DNA of 64,000 bases, from positions 5,208,001 to 5,272,000 of the forward strand of contig NZ_RDTE01000003.1 of the NCBI RefSeq assembly GCF_004125265.1, given 5' to 3'. Positions 31,917-40,899 of this stretch are shown one piece after another. The stretch comes from Streptomyces lydicus. GTDB lineage: Bacteria > Actinomycetota > Actinomycetes > Streptomycetales > Streptomycetaceae. Positions within the stretch are counted from its first letter, which is position 1, and each line of letters begins with the position of its first letter. The notes below the pieces were generated by a model. The model ran no database searches. It saw only the letters and a list, made by a program, of their open reading frames with translations, and had not been told where the DNA came from. The position numbers were made by a program, and so were the translations under genes.

Positions 31917-31985
31917 ATCGAAAGCGGGAGTGAGCCAGCCCGTCGGACCGGACGGGGGGTGCCGCACGGCCGGGAGGAGCCCGCG

Positions 31986-33539
31986 ATGGATGCCGCGTTC
32001 ACCGAGGAGCAGCACGAAATCCGCCGCACCCTGCGCGAACTGCTGCTCAAACACTGTGGTCCGGACCAGGTCAAGGCGGCGGTACGCACCCTGCCCGGGT
32101 ACGACGCACAGGTGTGGCGCCGGCTCGCCGCCGAGCTCGGCCTGCCCGGTCTGGCGCTGCCCGCCGCATACGGCGGGGTGGGCTGCGGGCCCACCGAACT
32201 CGCCCTGGCCTGCGAGGAGACCGGTCGCGCCGTCCTTCCCTCGCCGCTGGTCGCCACCGCCGCGCTGGCCGCGCCGCTGATCCTCGCGCTCGGCAGTGAA
32301 CGCCAGCGCAGCGGCCTGCTGCCGGGCCTCGCCACCGGGGAGCTGACCGGAACGCTCGCCGTACCGTCCGGGCAGCTGGCCACCGCACTGGGGCTGACCG
32401 GCCCGAATGACGGCGACTGGGCGGGCGGTGGCCGGGCCGGCGGGGTTCAGGCGCGGATGCGGGACGGAGCGTGGCGGCTGTACGGGGAGGCCGGCCAGGT
32501 GCTGAACGGCCACAGCGCGGAGGTGCTGGTGGTGGCCGCACACACGGGTGGGTTCGCGCGCAGCCGCACCCTGCTCTTTCTCGTGCGGGCGGCGGCACCC
32601 GGCCCGGCGGCACCAGGCTCGGCGGCATCCGGTCCGGCGGCGGCCCGGCCGGACCGCCGGGCCGCGCATGCCGGAGGGGCAGGCGCGCCCGGTGCGACCG
32701 GTCTGCTGCGGATCCGGCAGACCGCGCTGGACGAGACCCGTCCGCTGGCGCGCCTCGAACTGCGGGACGTTCCGGCAGAGTTGCTCGGGGACGTGGACGG
32801 GGAGGGCTCCCCGTACGGGGAGGGTTACCCCTACGGGGAGAGCTACCCCTACGGGGAGGGGCGCGGCGGTGGGACGGCGGTGGAGGCCGCGCTCGCCGCG
32901 ACCGGGGTGACGGCGGCCGCGGTGCTGGCCGCCGAGGCGGTCGGGGCGGCCGATGCGGCGCTGTCCCGTACCGTCGCCTACGTCCGGGAGCGCGAGCAGT
33001 TCGGCCGGCCCATCGGCTCCTTCCAAGCGGTGCAGCACCGGCTCGCCGATCTGTATGTGACGCTGCAGGCGGCGCGCTCGGCGGTGTACTACGCGGCCTG
33101 GGCGGCGGGCGGCGGACGGTCCGGGGGTGCCGCGGGGCCGTCCGGTGCGGCCGAGCCCGGTGTGGGGGCGCTGGCCTTGGCTCAGGCGCTGGAGGCGCTG
33201 CGTGCGGTGGCGGCCGAGGCCGTCCAGCTGCACGGCGGCATCGGCTTCACCTGGGAGCACGAGGCGCATCTGTACTTCAAGCGTGCGGCCGGCGATGAAC
33301 TGCTGCTGGGGCCCGTGCACCGGCTCCGGGCGCGGGCGGCCGAGGAGGCGGGGCTGTTCACGGGCGGGGTAGGGGAGGCCGGTGGAGGCAGCGGGCTCAG
33401 CGGTGACCGTGGGGCCGGGGGGAGCGGAGAGCAGGTCAGCGGTGGCCGTGGGGCGGGCGGAAACGGGCGGACTCCCGTGCGCCGGGGCGCCGGCGATGCG
33501 CCGGCGGGAGCCCGTGCGCCAGAGGCGGTGGAGGCCTGA
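31986..33539 (+). CDS. Acyl-CoA dehydrogenase with low-complexity insertions
   Basis: ATG 31986 follows GGGAGGAG. The 517-residue protein is much longer than a normal FadE because of simple-sequence insertions. These are an Ala/Pro/Gly tract near 200-230, a PYGEGYPYGESYPYGEG repeat near 277-296, and a Gly-rich tail. Conserved blocks are FTEEQHEIRRTLRELL, AYVREREQFGRPIGSFQAVQHRLADLYV and VQLHGGIGFTWEHEAHLYFKRA, as in the beta-type subunits. FAD-site motifs (SEPDAGSD) are missing, so it may need an alpha-type partner such as the one at 17441. Operator site 7 is upstream. The stop overlaps the next start by one base. Confidence 0.86.
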   Translation: MDAAFTEEQHEIRRTLRELLLKHCGPDQVKAAVRTLPGYDAQVWRRLAAELGLPGLALPAAYGGVGCGPTELALACEETGRAVLPSPLVATAALAAPLILALGSERQRSGLLPGLATGELTGTLAVPSGQLATALGLTGPNDGDWAGGGRAGGVQARMRDGAWRLYGEAGQVLNGHSAEVLVVAAHTGGFARSRTLLFLVRAAAPGPAAPGSAASGPAAARPDRRAAHAGGAGAPGATGLLRIRQTALDETRPLARLELRDVPAELLGDVDGEGSPYGEGYPYGESYPYGEGRGGGTAVEAALAATGVTAAAVLAAEAVGAADAALSRTVAYVREREQFGRPIGSFQAVQHRLADLYVTLQAARSAVYYAAWAAGGGRSGGAAGPSGAAEPGVGALALAQALEALRAVAAEAVQLHGGIGFTWEHEAHLYFKRAAGDELLLGPVHRLRARAAEEAGLFTGGVGEAGGGSGLSGDRGAGGSGEQVSGGRGAGGNGRTPVRRGAGDAPAGARAPEAVEA

Positions 33540-34006
33540 TGCCGCGGGGCGAGCGATGGCTCCAGAAGGTCTCCGCGACCCGTACGTTCGCCCGGATCGC
33601 GCCACACGTCATCCCCGCTCTGGACCGTGCGGTGCACCGGCTGACCCGTGGAAAGGTGCTGCTCAGCGCCCGGATGCTGCCCGGTGTGGTGTTGACCGCG
33701 ACCGGGGCCAGGAGCGGGCTGCCGCGGCGTACTCCGCTGGCGTGCCTGCCGGAGGAGGGCGGCTGGCTGCTGATCGGCAGCAACTTCGGGCGGCCGGGGC
33801 ATCCGGCCTGGACCGTCAATCTGCTGAAGAACCCGGAGGCCGAGGTGAGTTGGCGCGGCCGGGACATCCCGGTGCGGGCCCGGCTGCTCACCGGTGAGGA
33901 ACGTGCGCAGGCCTGGCGGGCGGCGCTGGCGTTCTGGCCGCCGTACGCCACGTACCAGGCGCGGGTGGCGCGGGAGATCCGGCTCTTCCGGCTGGAGCGG
34001 CGGTGA
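33539..34006 (+). CDS. Deazaflavin (F420)-dependent nitroreductase family protein (Ddn-like)
   Basis: The 155-residue protein shows the compact split-barrel pattern VVLTATGARSGLPRRTPLACLPEEGGWLLIGSNFGRPGHPAWTVNLLKNPEAEVSWRG, quoted in part: the TGARSG and NLLKNP motifs are the family marks. These enzymes use F420H2 to reduce enones, quinones or nitro groups. In this cluster reduction of a ring enone is plausible. It is translationally coupled (1-bp overlap) to the acyl-CoA dehydrogenase. Confidence 0.9.
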   Translation: MPRGERWLQKVSATRTFARIAPHVIPALDRAVHRLTRGKVLLSARMLPGVVLTATGARSGLPRRTPLACLPEEGGWLLIGSNFGRPGHPAWTVNLLKNPEAEVSWRGRDIPVRARLLTGEERAQAWRAALAFWPPYATYQARVAREIRLFRLERR

Positions 34007-34164
34007 GCCGGCCGCTGCGCAGCGGGGCTTCGCCCGTGCCCGTCCGCTGAACCGGTCGACCGATTCGCCTTGCCGGGGCCTTTTCGCCTTGCCAGGGCCC
34101 CTTTTCCTTGCCCATTTGCTCGGCCTCGCCCGCCTGCTTCACCTCGTCCCTCCGTTTCCGCATG

Positions 34165-34221
34165 CACACAGCGGGCGTCGTGGCGAACCCCTGAGGGGCC
34201 GCGCGACGCCCGCTGCGTGTG
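34165..34221. terminator. Strong stem-loop, probable bidirectional terminator
   Basis: CACACAGCGGGCGTCG (34165-34180) pairs with CGACGCCCGCTGCGTGTG (34204-34221), with a two-base bulge. An inner CCCCTGAGGGG hairpin lies in the loop. It sits between the convergent Ddn-like and TetR genes and would stop both. Confidence 0.75.
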
Positions 34222-34393
34222 CGGTACAGCTATGGCAGGACGGATACAGGACAGACGGCGAACCACCCCGATATCTCCGGGACTTCGAGGCGCGGCGGTC
34301 TCGATAGCAGCTTCTTCGGCCGCTTCCTCTTCCGGGAAGCCTTCCCGGAGTCTTCCCGGATGCCTTATCGGTGGCTTCGCTCTTCGCTCTTCG

Positions 34394-35041
34394 CTATTTG
34401 GTCGGCTTCTTGCCGGTGACGCCGAGATGCACCAGCAGCGCCAGATTCGGCTTGAGCTCGGCCTGCTTCACGCCCCAGCTCTGGAAACCCTTCTGGTGCC
34501 CGGCGACCGCCGCCAGCATCGCGACAAGTGAGCCGGCCATCGCGGGCGCACTCACGTCCTTGTCGACCTTGCCCTTGCTCTGCAGTTCCTTGATCGAATC
34601 CGTAAGGGAGTTGGTGACGGCATTGAGGATCTTCATGCGGATCTTGTAGAACCGCTTGTCGCCCTCAGCCGCGCCCAGGTCGATCACGCGCAAAATCGCG
34701 TCGTGCTTCCGCCAGAAGGAGAGGAAGCCCTCGACCAGTTCCTCTGCCGCCTGCCATGCGGATTTGCCCACCCAGGAGCGTCCGGCGACAAGATCGGTCA
34801 GAGTGGCGCCTTCTTTGGCCATCTCCTCGGCGATTTCGAGGACGGCGCCCTCGACGTCCGGGAAGTACTGATAGAACGTTGCGGGTGAAGTCCCCGCTTT
34901 TCGGGCTACATCGATGACCTTGACGTCCCGATAGGGGGACGAACTGAGCATTTCACTGAGGCAGTCCAGAAGCTTTTGCCGCGTCGCCTGTCCGCGGCGG
35001 CCGGCAACTCTGCCGTCGACGGTTCGAACTTGTCCTGTCAT
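34394..35041 (-). CDS. TetR-family regulator, candidate controller of the catabolic regulon
   Basis: The 215-residue protein has an N-terminal TetR helix-turn-helix (KLLDCLSEMLSSSPYRDVKVIDVARKAGTSPATFYQYFPDVEGAV spans about 24-68; the recognition helix lies around SPATFYQYF). An all-helical ligand-binding domain follows, with a Lys-rich tail (KKPTK). It sits midway among 13 copies of a TetR-style 15-bp operator and is the only TetR gene in the window. A degenerate copy, CTGTCATGCCGTCAG (35035-35049), overlaps its own start codon and may give weak self-control. The ligand is probably an acyl-CoA intermediate, by analogy with KstR/KstR2. The assignment of motif to protein is an inference. Confidence 0.88.
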   Translation of the reverse strand: MTGQVRTVDGRVAGRRGQATRQKLLDCLSEMLSSSPYRDVKVIDVARKAGTSPATFYQYFPDVEGAVLEIAEEMAKEGATLTDLVAGRSWVGKSAWQAAEELVEGFLSFWRKHDAILRVIDLGAAEGDKRFYKIRMKILNAVTNSLTDSIKELQSKGKVDKDVSAPAMAGSLVAMLAAVAGHQKGFQSWGVKQAELKPNLALLVHLGVTGKKPTK

Positions 35042-35199
35042 GCCGTCAGCTTACCGAGGGGTGATCGGAGCGCGATTTGGCTGCCTGCAAATGGGGATGG
35101 GGGAGTTCGGGGTGCGGAGCCCCCGTGAGTGTGCTGGTGGCGGGCCCGCCCGTGGTCGTGCCTCGCGCCGCCCCGCTTGGTCCGAACCGGTGAAGAGTG

Positions 35200-35233
35200 T
35201 TATCAACAGGCTGTGGACAACTTTGGTGGATAA
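35200..35233. promoter_or_regulatory. Cluster of three DnaA-box-like 9-mers
   Basis: TTATCAACA (35200-35208), TGTGGACAA (35212-35220; the reverse of TTGTCCACA, the preferred Streptomyces DnaA box as I recall) and GGTGGATAA (35225-35233; reverse TTATCCACC) are regularly spaced at 12-13 bp. No dnaA, dnaN or parAB genes are near, so this is not the chromosomal origin. Confidence 0.5.
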
Positions 35234-35623
35234 GTGGTCACCGTCCGTGCGGCAAGTGTCCTGTGATGGCCTTCAGTTGAACATTGACTACGTCGCTTCC
35301 GGGTCCGCAGGCTCCGGAGGAATCGTTCACGCGTGCGAATTCTCGGCGGGTGAATCGCACAAAACGGCGCTAGCTTGGACATCTGGGTGCCGCGGCGGTC
35401 GGCCCTCCGGCCTGCCCGGACGCCTGATACGGCGCCACGCCAGGTGTCATGACACCGAAATGACCTTCGAACGCGCAGAATTGAACCGTTGGGCCGGGAG
35501 CGACGACGGGGGAGGCATCGCCGGGGTGGGGGATGGTGTGGCCGGTGGAGGTGGCGTGGCCGGTGGGGATGGCGTGACGGGATCGGGGAGGGGCGTGCGC
35601 AGTCAGAGGAGCGGCATGGGTTC

Positions 35624-35732
35624 GGCCACTGCGGTTACTGAGGCCACCGTGGCTACTGCGGTCACTGCGGTCACTGCGGTCACTGCGGTCACTGCGGTCA
35701 CTGCGGTCACTGCGGTCACCGCGGCTATCGGG
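35624..35732. repeat. 9-bp tandem repeat (GCGGTCACT)n
   Basis: About eight perfect and several degenerate copies of GCGGTCACT lie in a 1.07-kb gap (35042-36119) between the TetR and kinase genes. A frame through it (35040-35837) would encode AVT triplets, but it lacks a ribosome site and normal codon pattern, so I treat the region as noncoding. Nothing else in the gap looks genic. Confidence 0.8.
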
Positions 35733-36119
35733 CGTCCGGGAGGGCGAACCGCTTCCCCGGTTGTCCCGTCAAACGGAGTGGTGAACGTCCGCACTTCGGG
35801 CGGTGTCGCGTGCGGTGGATCGGTAACTTGCCGGTAACCCGCGCGGTATCCACTCGTCAGGGGTCGTATCGCAGCACGTCAGGCGCGGTTGGGTTACATC
35901 GGGTAACGGGCCCGGTGCGAGCTGCGGAGGGGATGCCGTGACACGGCGGACGGGCCCCGGGTTCGCAACCGTCGGCCCGGCCAGGAACAATCAGCACGCG
36001 TACGGCCGTTTCGACAGTCCTCGCCGCGGGCGGGGAGATGCTGCACGGGGCAGTGGCTCTCGGCGGCTCGTGAGCTTTTGAGAGTCTCTTTTTACGCCCC
36101 ACGGGGAGGTGGCAGGCAA

Positions 36120-38810
36120 GTGGTGGAGCAGCTGAAGCAGCTGACGCAGCACGATCCCCGGCGGATCGGCCCGTTCGAGGTGCTCGGCCGTCTCGGGGCC
36201 GGCGGCATGGGACTGGTCTATCTGGCGCGCTCGGCGTCCGGCCGGCGCGTGGCGATCAAGACGGTGCGTACCGAGCTCGCCGAGGACCAGCTGTTCCGGG
36301 TCCGCTTCACACGCGAGGTCGAGGCGGCCCGCGCGGTCAGCGGTTTCTACACGGCCGCGGTGGTGGATGCCGACCCGCGCGCTGCGGTGCCCTGGCTCGC
36401 GACGGCGTATGTCCCCGCGCCCTCCCTCGAGGAAATAGTCAATGAGTGCGGGCCGCTCCCGGCCCAGGCGGTGCGGTGGCTGGCGGCCGGGATCGCCGAG
36501 GCGCTGCAGTCCATCCACGGCGCGGGCCTGGTGCACCGTGACCTGAAGCCGTCGAATGTGCTGGTCGTCGAGGACGGCCCCCGGGTGATCGACTTCGGGA
36601 TCGCCTCCGGGGTGTCCAACACCCGGCTGACGATGACCAACGTCGCCGTGGGCACACCCGCCTACATGTCGCCCGAGCAGGCGCGGGACTCGCGCAGCGT
36701 GACGGGCGCGAGCGATGTCTTCTCCCTCGGCTCGACGCTGGTCTTCGCCGCCACCGGTCATGCGCCGTTCCATGGTGCCAACCCCGTCGAGACCGTCTTC
36801 ATGCTGCTGCGGGAGGGGCCCGACCTGGCCGGGCTGCCGGACGAACTGCGTCCGCTGTTGGAGTCCTGTATGCAGATGGAGGCCGGCCAGCGGCCGTCCC
36901 CCGCCGATCTGCAGTCCCAGCTGGCACCGCATCTCTTCGGCTCCGGCAGCGACGACAGCGGTACCGCCTCGGCCTGGCTGCCGCCCGGAGCGGTGGCGCT
37001 CATCGAAGGCCGCCGCGGCGGCCGCTCCACCGTGGCGAACGGTGTTCAGCGGGCCGGCTCCGGGCGCGGCACCGGCCGTGCGGCGGCGGCCGCACCGTCG
37101 CATCCGCCCGTCCCGTCCTCCCCGCCCGCGGCGCCTCCGGTGCCCGCTGTGCAGCCTGCCCAGGCACCGCCGAGGCCGGAAAGCGCACCGGTCGGCGCGG
37201 AGTCGGGCTGGCCCGGCCATGTCGGCGCGGGCCCCGGTGCGCACCGGGGCACCGACCCGCGCGGTGGCAACCCCGGCCCGATGCCGCAGCCCGCGGCGCT
37301 CGGCCCGGACGTCTCGACGGCCCGGGCGACCCCGGTCTCCGCGGCGCCGCCCACCGCCCCGCCCTCGTCCGCCCTCCCGCCGTCGTCCGCTGCCGCGCTG
37401 TCCACCGCGCCGCCGGGCGTCTCCGGGGACGGTGCCGCCGGTCCCGTACACCTCGGTGGCTCGCCCGCTCCGATAGGGCCGGGGCCGCGCGCCGACGCCC
37501 CGGGCCCGCAGCCGCGCGGGCAGGCCGGTGCCGCGACGAACTGGGTACGGCCGCCCGGCACCGGCCCCGTGACCGGTGTGCCGGCGCAGGGCCCGGCCGG
37601 CGGTGCCGCCGCCGGGGAGAGCCCGGCCCGCGGCGAGGCTGCTCCGCCCCCGCCGCCCGAGGCCCCGCCCGCCGAGCCGGGCCGCTGGCGCCCCTGGCGG
37701 TTCCGGATGTCGAACGACGTGTGGGGCACCCCCGCCGTCGCCGACGACCTGCTGTACGTCACGTCCTTCGAGGTGCATGCGCTCGATGTGGCCAGCGGGC
37801 GCCGCAAGTTCAAGACCCGTGACGTCGCCTGGGCGATGGCGGTCGCGGACGGCCGGATCCACGCCTCGGACGGCCCGAGCCTGTACGCGCTGAACGCCGA
37901 CGACGGCGCCGAGCGCTGGCGGCTGCACACCGAGGGCTGGGTCTACGCCCTCCGGGTCGACCGCGGGACCGTGGTCACCAGTACCCGTGGCGGCGGAGTC
38001 CAGGCCTGGGAGGCGGCCACCGGCGAACGACTGTGGGAGATCGGTGGCGTCCAGACCGACTTCGAGACCGCCGAGGCCGCACCCGTGGTGCACGACGGCA
38101 CGGTCTTCGTCTGGGCCGACGCACGGCTGAAGGCGCTGGAGGCGCGGACCGGTGCCGAGCGCTGGTCGTACCCGGTGGGCGACGCCGCGTCCTGCGGAGG
38201 GGTGCCGGTACGGCTGCTGCCCGCGTCGGACGGTGCGGTCTACGTCGTGGCCGGCACCCGGGTGCTGGCGATCGACATCGCCCGCGGCGATGTGCGCTGG
38301 CACTTCGAGGCGCCCGCGGTGTTCCTGAGCCCGCCCGCCTTCGCCCCCGGCCCGGCCGTCACCGGCGGCGGGGTCTATCTGGCGGACTACCTCGGCACGG
38401 TCTACGCGCTGGACCCGGCGGACGGCCGCGACCGCTGGCGGATCGCCACCGAGGCGCGGCAGTCCACCGAACCGGTGCTGGTCGCCCATGGCGCGGTCCA
38501 TCTGGGCAGCGGTAAGGCGCTCTACACACTGGACGCGGTGACCGGCACCCCGCGCTGGCGGTTCCAGGCCGGCGCGGAGGTCGTCGGCGCACCGGTCGTC
38601 GCGGAGGGACGGGTCCACTTCGGCTCGGCCGACCACTGCCTCTACACGCTCGATGCGATGGGCGGCCAGCTGCGCTGGAAGCTGGCGACCGGCGGCGAGA
38701 TCACCGGCTCGCCGGTGGCGGTCGGCGGCGTGGTGTACGCCTGCAGCAAGGACCGGTGTGTGTACGCGCTGGACGCGGCCAAGGGGACGGGGATGGCGCG
38801 GCGGGCGTGA
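36120..38810 (+). CDS. AfsK-like Ser/Thr kinase with C-terminal PQQ beta-propeller
   Basis: GTG 36120 follows GGGGAGG. The 896-residue protein has a complete kinase domain: LGRLGAGGMGLVYLA, lysine in VAIKTV, HRDLKPSN, DFGIA, GTPAYMSPEQA (about residues 12-275). A Pro/Ala/Gly-rich linker of about 250 residues comes next. The C-terminus has seven or more PQQ-type blades with repeated LYALDAxxGxxRW signatures (about 530-890). No membrane helix is obvious. This is the plan of AfsK, which phosphorylates AfsR and itself in Streptomyces. An AfsR-like gene lies 11 kb away. The propeller may sense a small molecule. Confidence 0.9.
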   Translation: MVEQLKQLTQHDPRRIGPFEVLGRLGAGGMGLVYLARSASGRRVAIKTVRTELAEDQLFRVRFTREVEAARAVSGFYTAAVVDADPRAAVPWLATAYVPAPSLEEIVNECGPLPAQAVRWLAAGIAEALQSIHGAGLVHRDLKPSNVLVVEDGPRVIDFGIASGVSNTRLTMTNVAVGTPAYMSPEQARDSRSVTGASDVFSLGSTLVFAATGHAPFHGANPVETVFMLLREGPDLAGLPDELRPLLESCMQMEAGQRPSPADLQSQLAPHLFGSGSDDSGTASAWLPPGAVALIEGRRGGRSTVANGVQRAGSGRGTGRAAAAAPSHPPVPSSPPAAPPVPAVQPAQAPPRPESAPVGAESGWPGHVGAGPGAHRGTDPRGGNPGPMPQPAALGPDVSTARATPVSAAPPTAPPSSALPPSSAAALSTAPPGVSGDGAAGPVHLGGSPAPIGPGPRADAPGPQPRGQAGAATNWVRPPGTGPVTGVPAQGPAGGAAAGESPARGEAAPPPPPEAPPAEPGRWRPWRFRMSNDVWGTPAVADDLLYVTSFEVHALDVASGRRKFKTRDVAWAMAVADGRIHASDGPSLYALNADDGAERWRLHTEGWVYALRVDRGTVVTSTRGGGVQAWEAATGERLWEIGGVQTDFETAEAAPVVHDGTVFVWADARLKALEARTGAERWSYPVGDAASCGGVPVRLLPASDGAVYVVAGTRVLAIDIARGDVRWHFEAPAVFLSPPAFAPGPAVTGGGVYLADYLGTVYALDPADGRDRWRIATEARQSTEPVLVAHGAVHLGSGKALYTLDAVTGTPRWRFQAGAEVVGAPVVAEGRVHFGSADHCLYTLDAMGGQLRWKLATGGEITGSPVAVGGVVYACSKDRCVYALDAAKGTGMARRA

Positions 38811-38927
38811 TCGGTGTGGTGGTGATGCCGGGGCGTGACGTGGCGGTCGTGACGCCGTGGTTGTGACATGGCGGTCGTGACGCCGTGGTCGTGATGTGGC
38901 GGTGGTGAGCCCGCGGCGTCCGGGGCT

Positions 38928-39902
38928 CTACTCCCGTTCCTCCGGGGGCTGTTCGGGCTGCCCGGGCTCTTCGGATTGTCCGGGCTGACCTGGCCGGGAG
39001 GGGGGCGGTGGTTGCCGTTGCTCCTTGCCCCACTCCACGGGAGGCGTGGGGGGCTGCTGATGGGCCGGCATGGTCGGCGGTGGTGGTGGCGGTGGTGCCT
39101 GCGGGCGGGGCTGCTGCGGTTGTTGAGGCTGTGGCGGCTGCTGTTGCTGTGGCGGCTGCTGGTGCTGCGCCGGTGGTGGCGGTGTGACCGGCAGGGGAGA
39201 GGTGGGGGTGTCTTCGTACGGGCCGGGGGCGCCGCGGTCGGGTCCGCCGGGCGCCGCGGGGCCCGGCGGATGGCCGGTTGGACCGGGGCCGGCAGGACCG
39301 GGGCCGGTCGGGTACGGCTCGGGGTTCCACTCCTCGGCCCCCGGGCGGCCCCCGTCCCATGGCTCGGGCGTCCCCGGGGGGTAGGGCGTGTACGGGTCGT
39401 AGGGTGCGCGCCGGCCGTAGGGGTCGTCGTGGGCGGAGGGCCCGTAGCGCCCGTCGTCGTACTGCCGCTCGTCGTAGCCGCGGTCACGGACCCGTCGGCC
39501 GCGGCCGCGCATGACCAGGGCGCCGAGCAGCAGCAGTGCGCCGCCGCCCAGTGCGCTGGCCACACCCACGCCGAGGCCGCGGGCACCGGCCGTCAGTTCG
39601 CTGGTGGCCTGTCCCTGGCGGACCATCCACAGGATCGTGAAGCCGAGTACCACCAGGCCCGCGACGGTGATCAGGGCCCGGGAACGCAGGGCAACTCCGA
39701 TCAGGGTCAGCAGGGCGGCGAACGCCATGGGCAGGAGGACGGAGCCGAAGAGCGCGGCGCCGTTGCGGGTGATGCCGTTGAAGAGGTCTTCGATCCGCAC
39801 GTCGCTGCCGTGACGGCCGTCGTACCAGGGACGGAAGGGGCTCCATACGGCGGCCGCCGCTCCGGCGAGGGCGATCAGCGACCCCAAAACGTTGCGCACC
39901 AC
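38928..39902 (-). CDS. Four-helix membrane protein with Pro/Gln-rich cytoplasmic tail
   Basis: The start is GTG 39902 (a GAGG lies seven to eight bases upstream; the upstream frame to 40148 has no good site), giving 324 residues. Four membrane segments are seen: VLGSLIALAGAAAAVWSPF, LFGSVLLPMAFAALLTLIGV, ALITVAGLVVLGFTILWMV and LGVGVASALGGGALLLLGALV. The second half is a Tyr/Asp/Pro/Gln-rich tail with PPQQQQPPQPQQPQQP, likely disordered. Similar genes often sit beside Streptomyces kinases. It may be a kinase substrate, but no domain is recognised. It converges on the AfsK-like gene. Confidence 0.75.
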   Translation of the reverse strand: MVRNVLGSLIALAGAAAAVWSPFRPWYDGRHGSDVRIEDLFNGITRNGAALFGSVLLPMAFAALLTLIGVALRSRALITVAGLVVLGFTILWMVRQGQATSELTAGARGLGVGVASALGGGALLLLGALVMRGRGRRVRDRGYDERQYDDGRYGPSAHDDPYGRRAPYDPYTPYPPGTPEPWDGGRPGAEEWNPEPYPTGPGPAGPGPTGHPPGPAAPGGPDRGAPGPYEDTPTSPLPVTPPPPAQHQQPPQQQQPPQPQQPQQPRPQAPPPPPPPTMPAHQQPPTPPVEWGKEQRQPPPPSRPGQPGQSEEPGQPEQPPEERE

Positions 39903-40065
39903 GGGCGTCGCCTCGCTTCGAGTCGTCCGGTCATCCTCCGTGACCGACGCTACGCCGGACCCTCTGCGCTCGCGAGAGAAGTGCGTCTGAGAGAAGTACG
40001 CCCGCCCGCGAGAACTACACCCGCGAGAAGTGCGGGTAAGGGGAATGCGCCCGGGGGTGTAAGGG

Positions 40066-40899
40066 TCATCTGACCAGTGGCCCGCCGTCCTGGCCGCCGT
40101 GCTGGCCGCCGTCCCGTTCCCCGTCCCGCCCGTCCTCCTGACCGCCATGGCGGGTGCGGGCGGCGAACAGCCCGGCCTGGCGGTCCGGGGGCAGATTGCC
40201 CAGCGCGATCAGCTGGGGGGCGTGCGCCAGGGCCTGTGCCCTGGCCGCCTCCTTGGCCGCCCACAGGGCGCGTACGGTGCCCTGGACCGGCTCGGTCGGC
40301 TGGGCGGCGAGCACGGCCGCACGGCGCAGCGCCACCTCGGCCGCGGCACCGGGTGCGGTCAGCTCGGAGACCAGTCCGATCTCGTACGCCCGGGCCGCGC
40401 CCAGCCGCTCCGCGGTCCCCATCAGCGCCATCCGGGCCACTTCCCCCAGGGGCATCCGCTGCGCCATGAGGATGGACTCGTACGCGCTGACCATCCCGTA
40501 GGTGGTGTGCGGGTCGAAGAAGGTGGAGTTCTCGGAGGCGATGAGGAAATCGGCCTCGCCCAGGAGGTAGAAGGCGCCTCCGCAGGCCATTCCGTCGACG
40601 GCGGCGATGACCGGCTTCCACAGGTCGTTGGCCTTCGGGCCGATGCGGAGCAGCGGGTCGTCGAGGGAGTAGGGCGAGGGGGGCTGGGGGACGTCGGCGG
40701 CGGAGCGGTCGAGGCCGGTGGAGAACGCCCGGCCGCCGGCGCCGGTGACCACCGCGGCCCGTACGGCGTCGTCGAAGCGGAACGCCCGCCAGGCGGCGGC
40801 GAGTTCGGCGGCCGTGTCGAGGTCGATGGCGTTGTGCCGCTCGGGCCGGTCGAGGGTGACCAGGGCGACCCCGTCCTTGGCCTTGATGCGGATCGTCAT
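40066..40899 (-). CDS. Enoyl-CoA hydratase family protein, copy 2
   Basis: The 277-residue crotonase begins MTIRIKAKDGVALVTLDRPERHNAID. The first oxyanion segment, GRAFSTGLDRSA, lacks the usual CAGAD form. The second, VDGMACGGAFYLLGEADFLIAS, is followed by FFDPHTTYGMVSAYES, where Asp replaces the common Glu. A charged GGQ-rich tail ends the protein. It is third in an operon: thiolase, DUF35 and this gene, with a 4-bp overlap (ATGA) with the DUF35 gene. This trio resembles those that cut a side chain or ring by hydration and retro-aldol cleavage. Confidence 0.86.
   Translation of the reverse strand: MTIRIKAKDGVALVTLDRPERHNAIDLDTAAELAAAWRAFRFDDAVRAAVVTGAGGRAFSTGLDRSAADVPQPPSPYSLDDPLLRIGPKANDLWKPVIAAVDGMACGGAFYLLGEADFLIASENSTFFDPHTTYGMVSAYESILMAQRMPLGEVARMALMGTAERLGAARAYEIGLVSELTAPGAAAEVALRRAAVLAAQPTEPVQGTVRALWAAKEAARAQALAHAPQLIALGNLPPDRQAGLFAARTRHGGQEDGRDGERDGGQHGGQDGGPLVR

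Noticed and set aside
31902..31985. Upstream start of the FadE gene at the ATG inside operator 7
   Set aside because: The ATG is part of the palindrome itself; ATG 31986 has GGGAGGAG and begins the conserved domain.
35200..35233. Chromosomal origin of replication
   Set aside because: Only three boxes and no dnaA, dnaN, gyrB or recF genes nearby.
35040..35837. 265-aa frame through the AVT repeats
   Set aside because: No ribosome site, irregular composition, and it crosses the DnaA-like boxes and the minisatellite; treated as noncoding.
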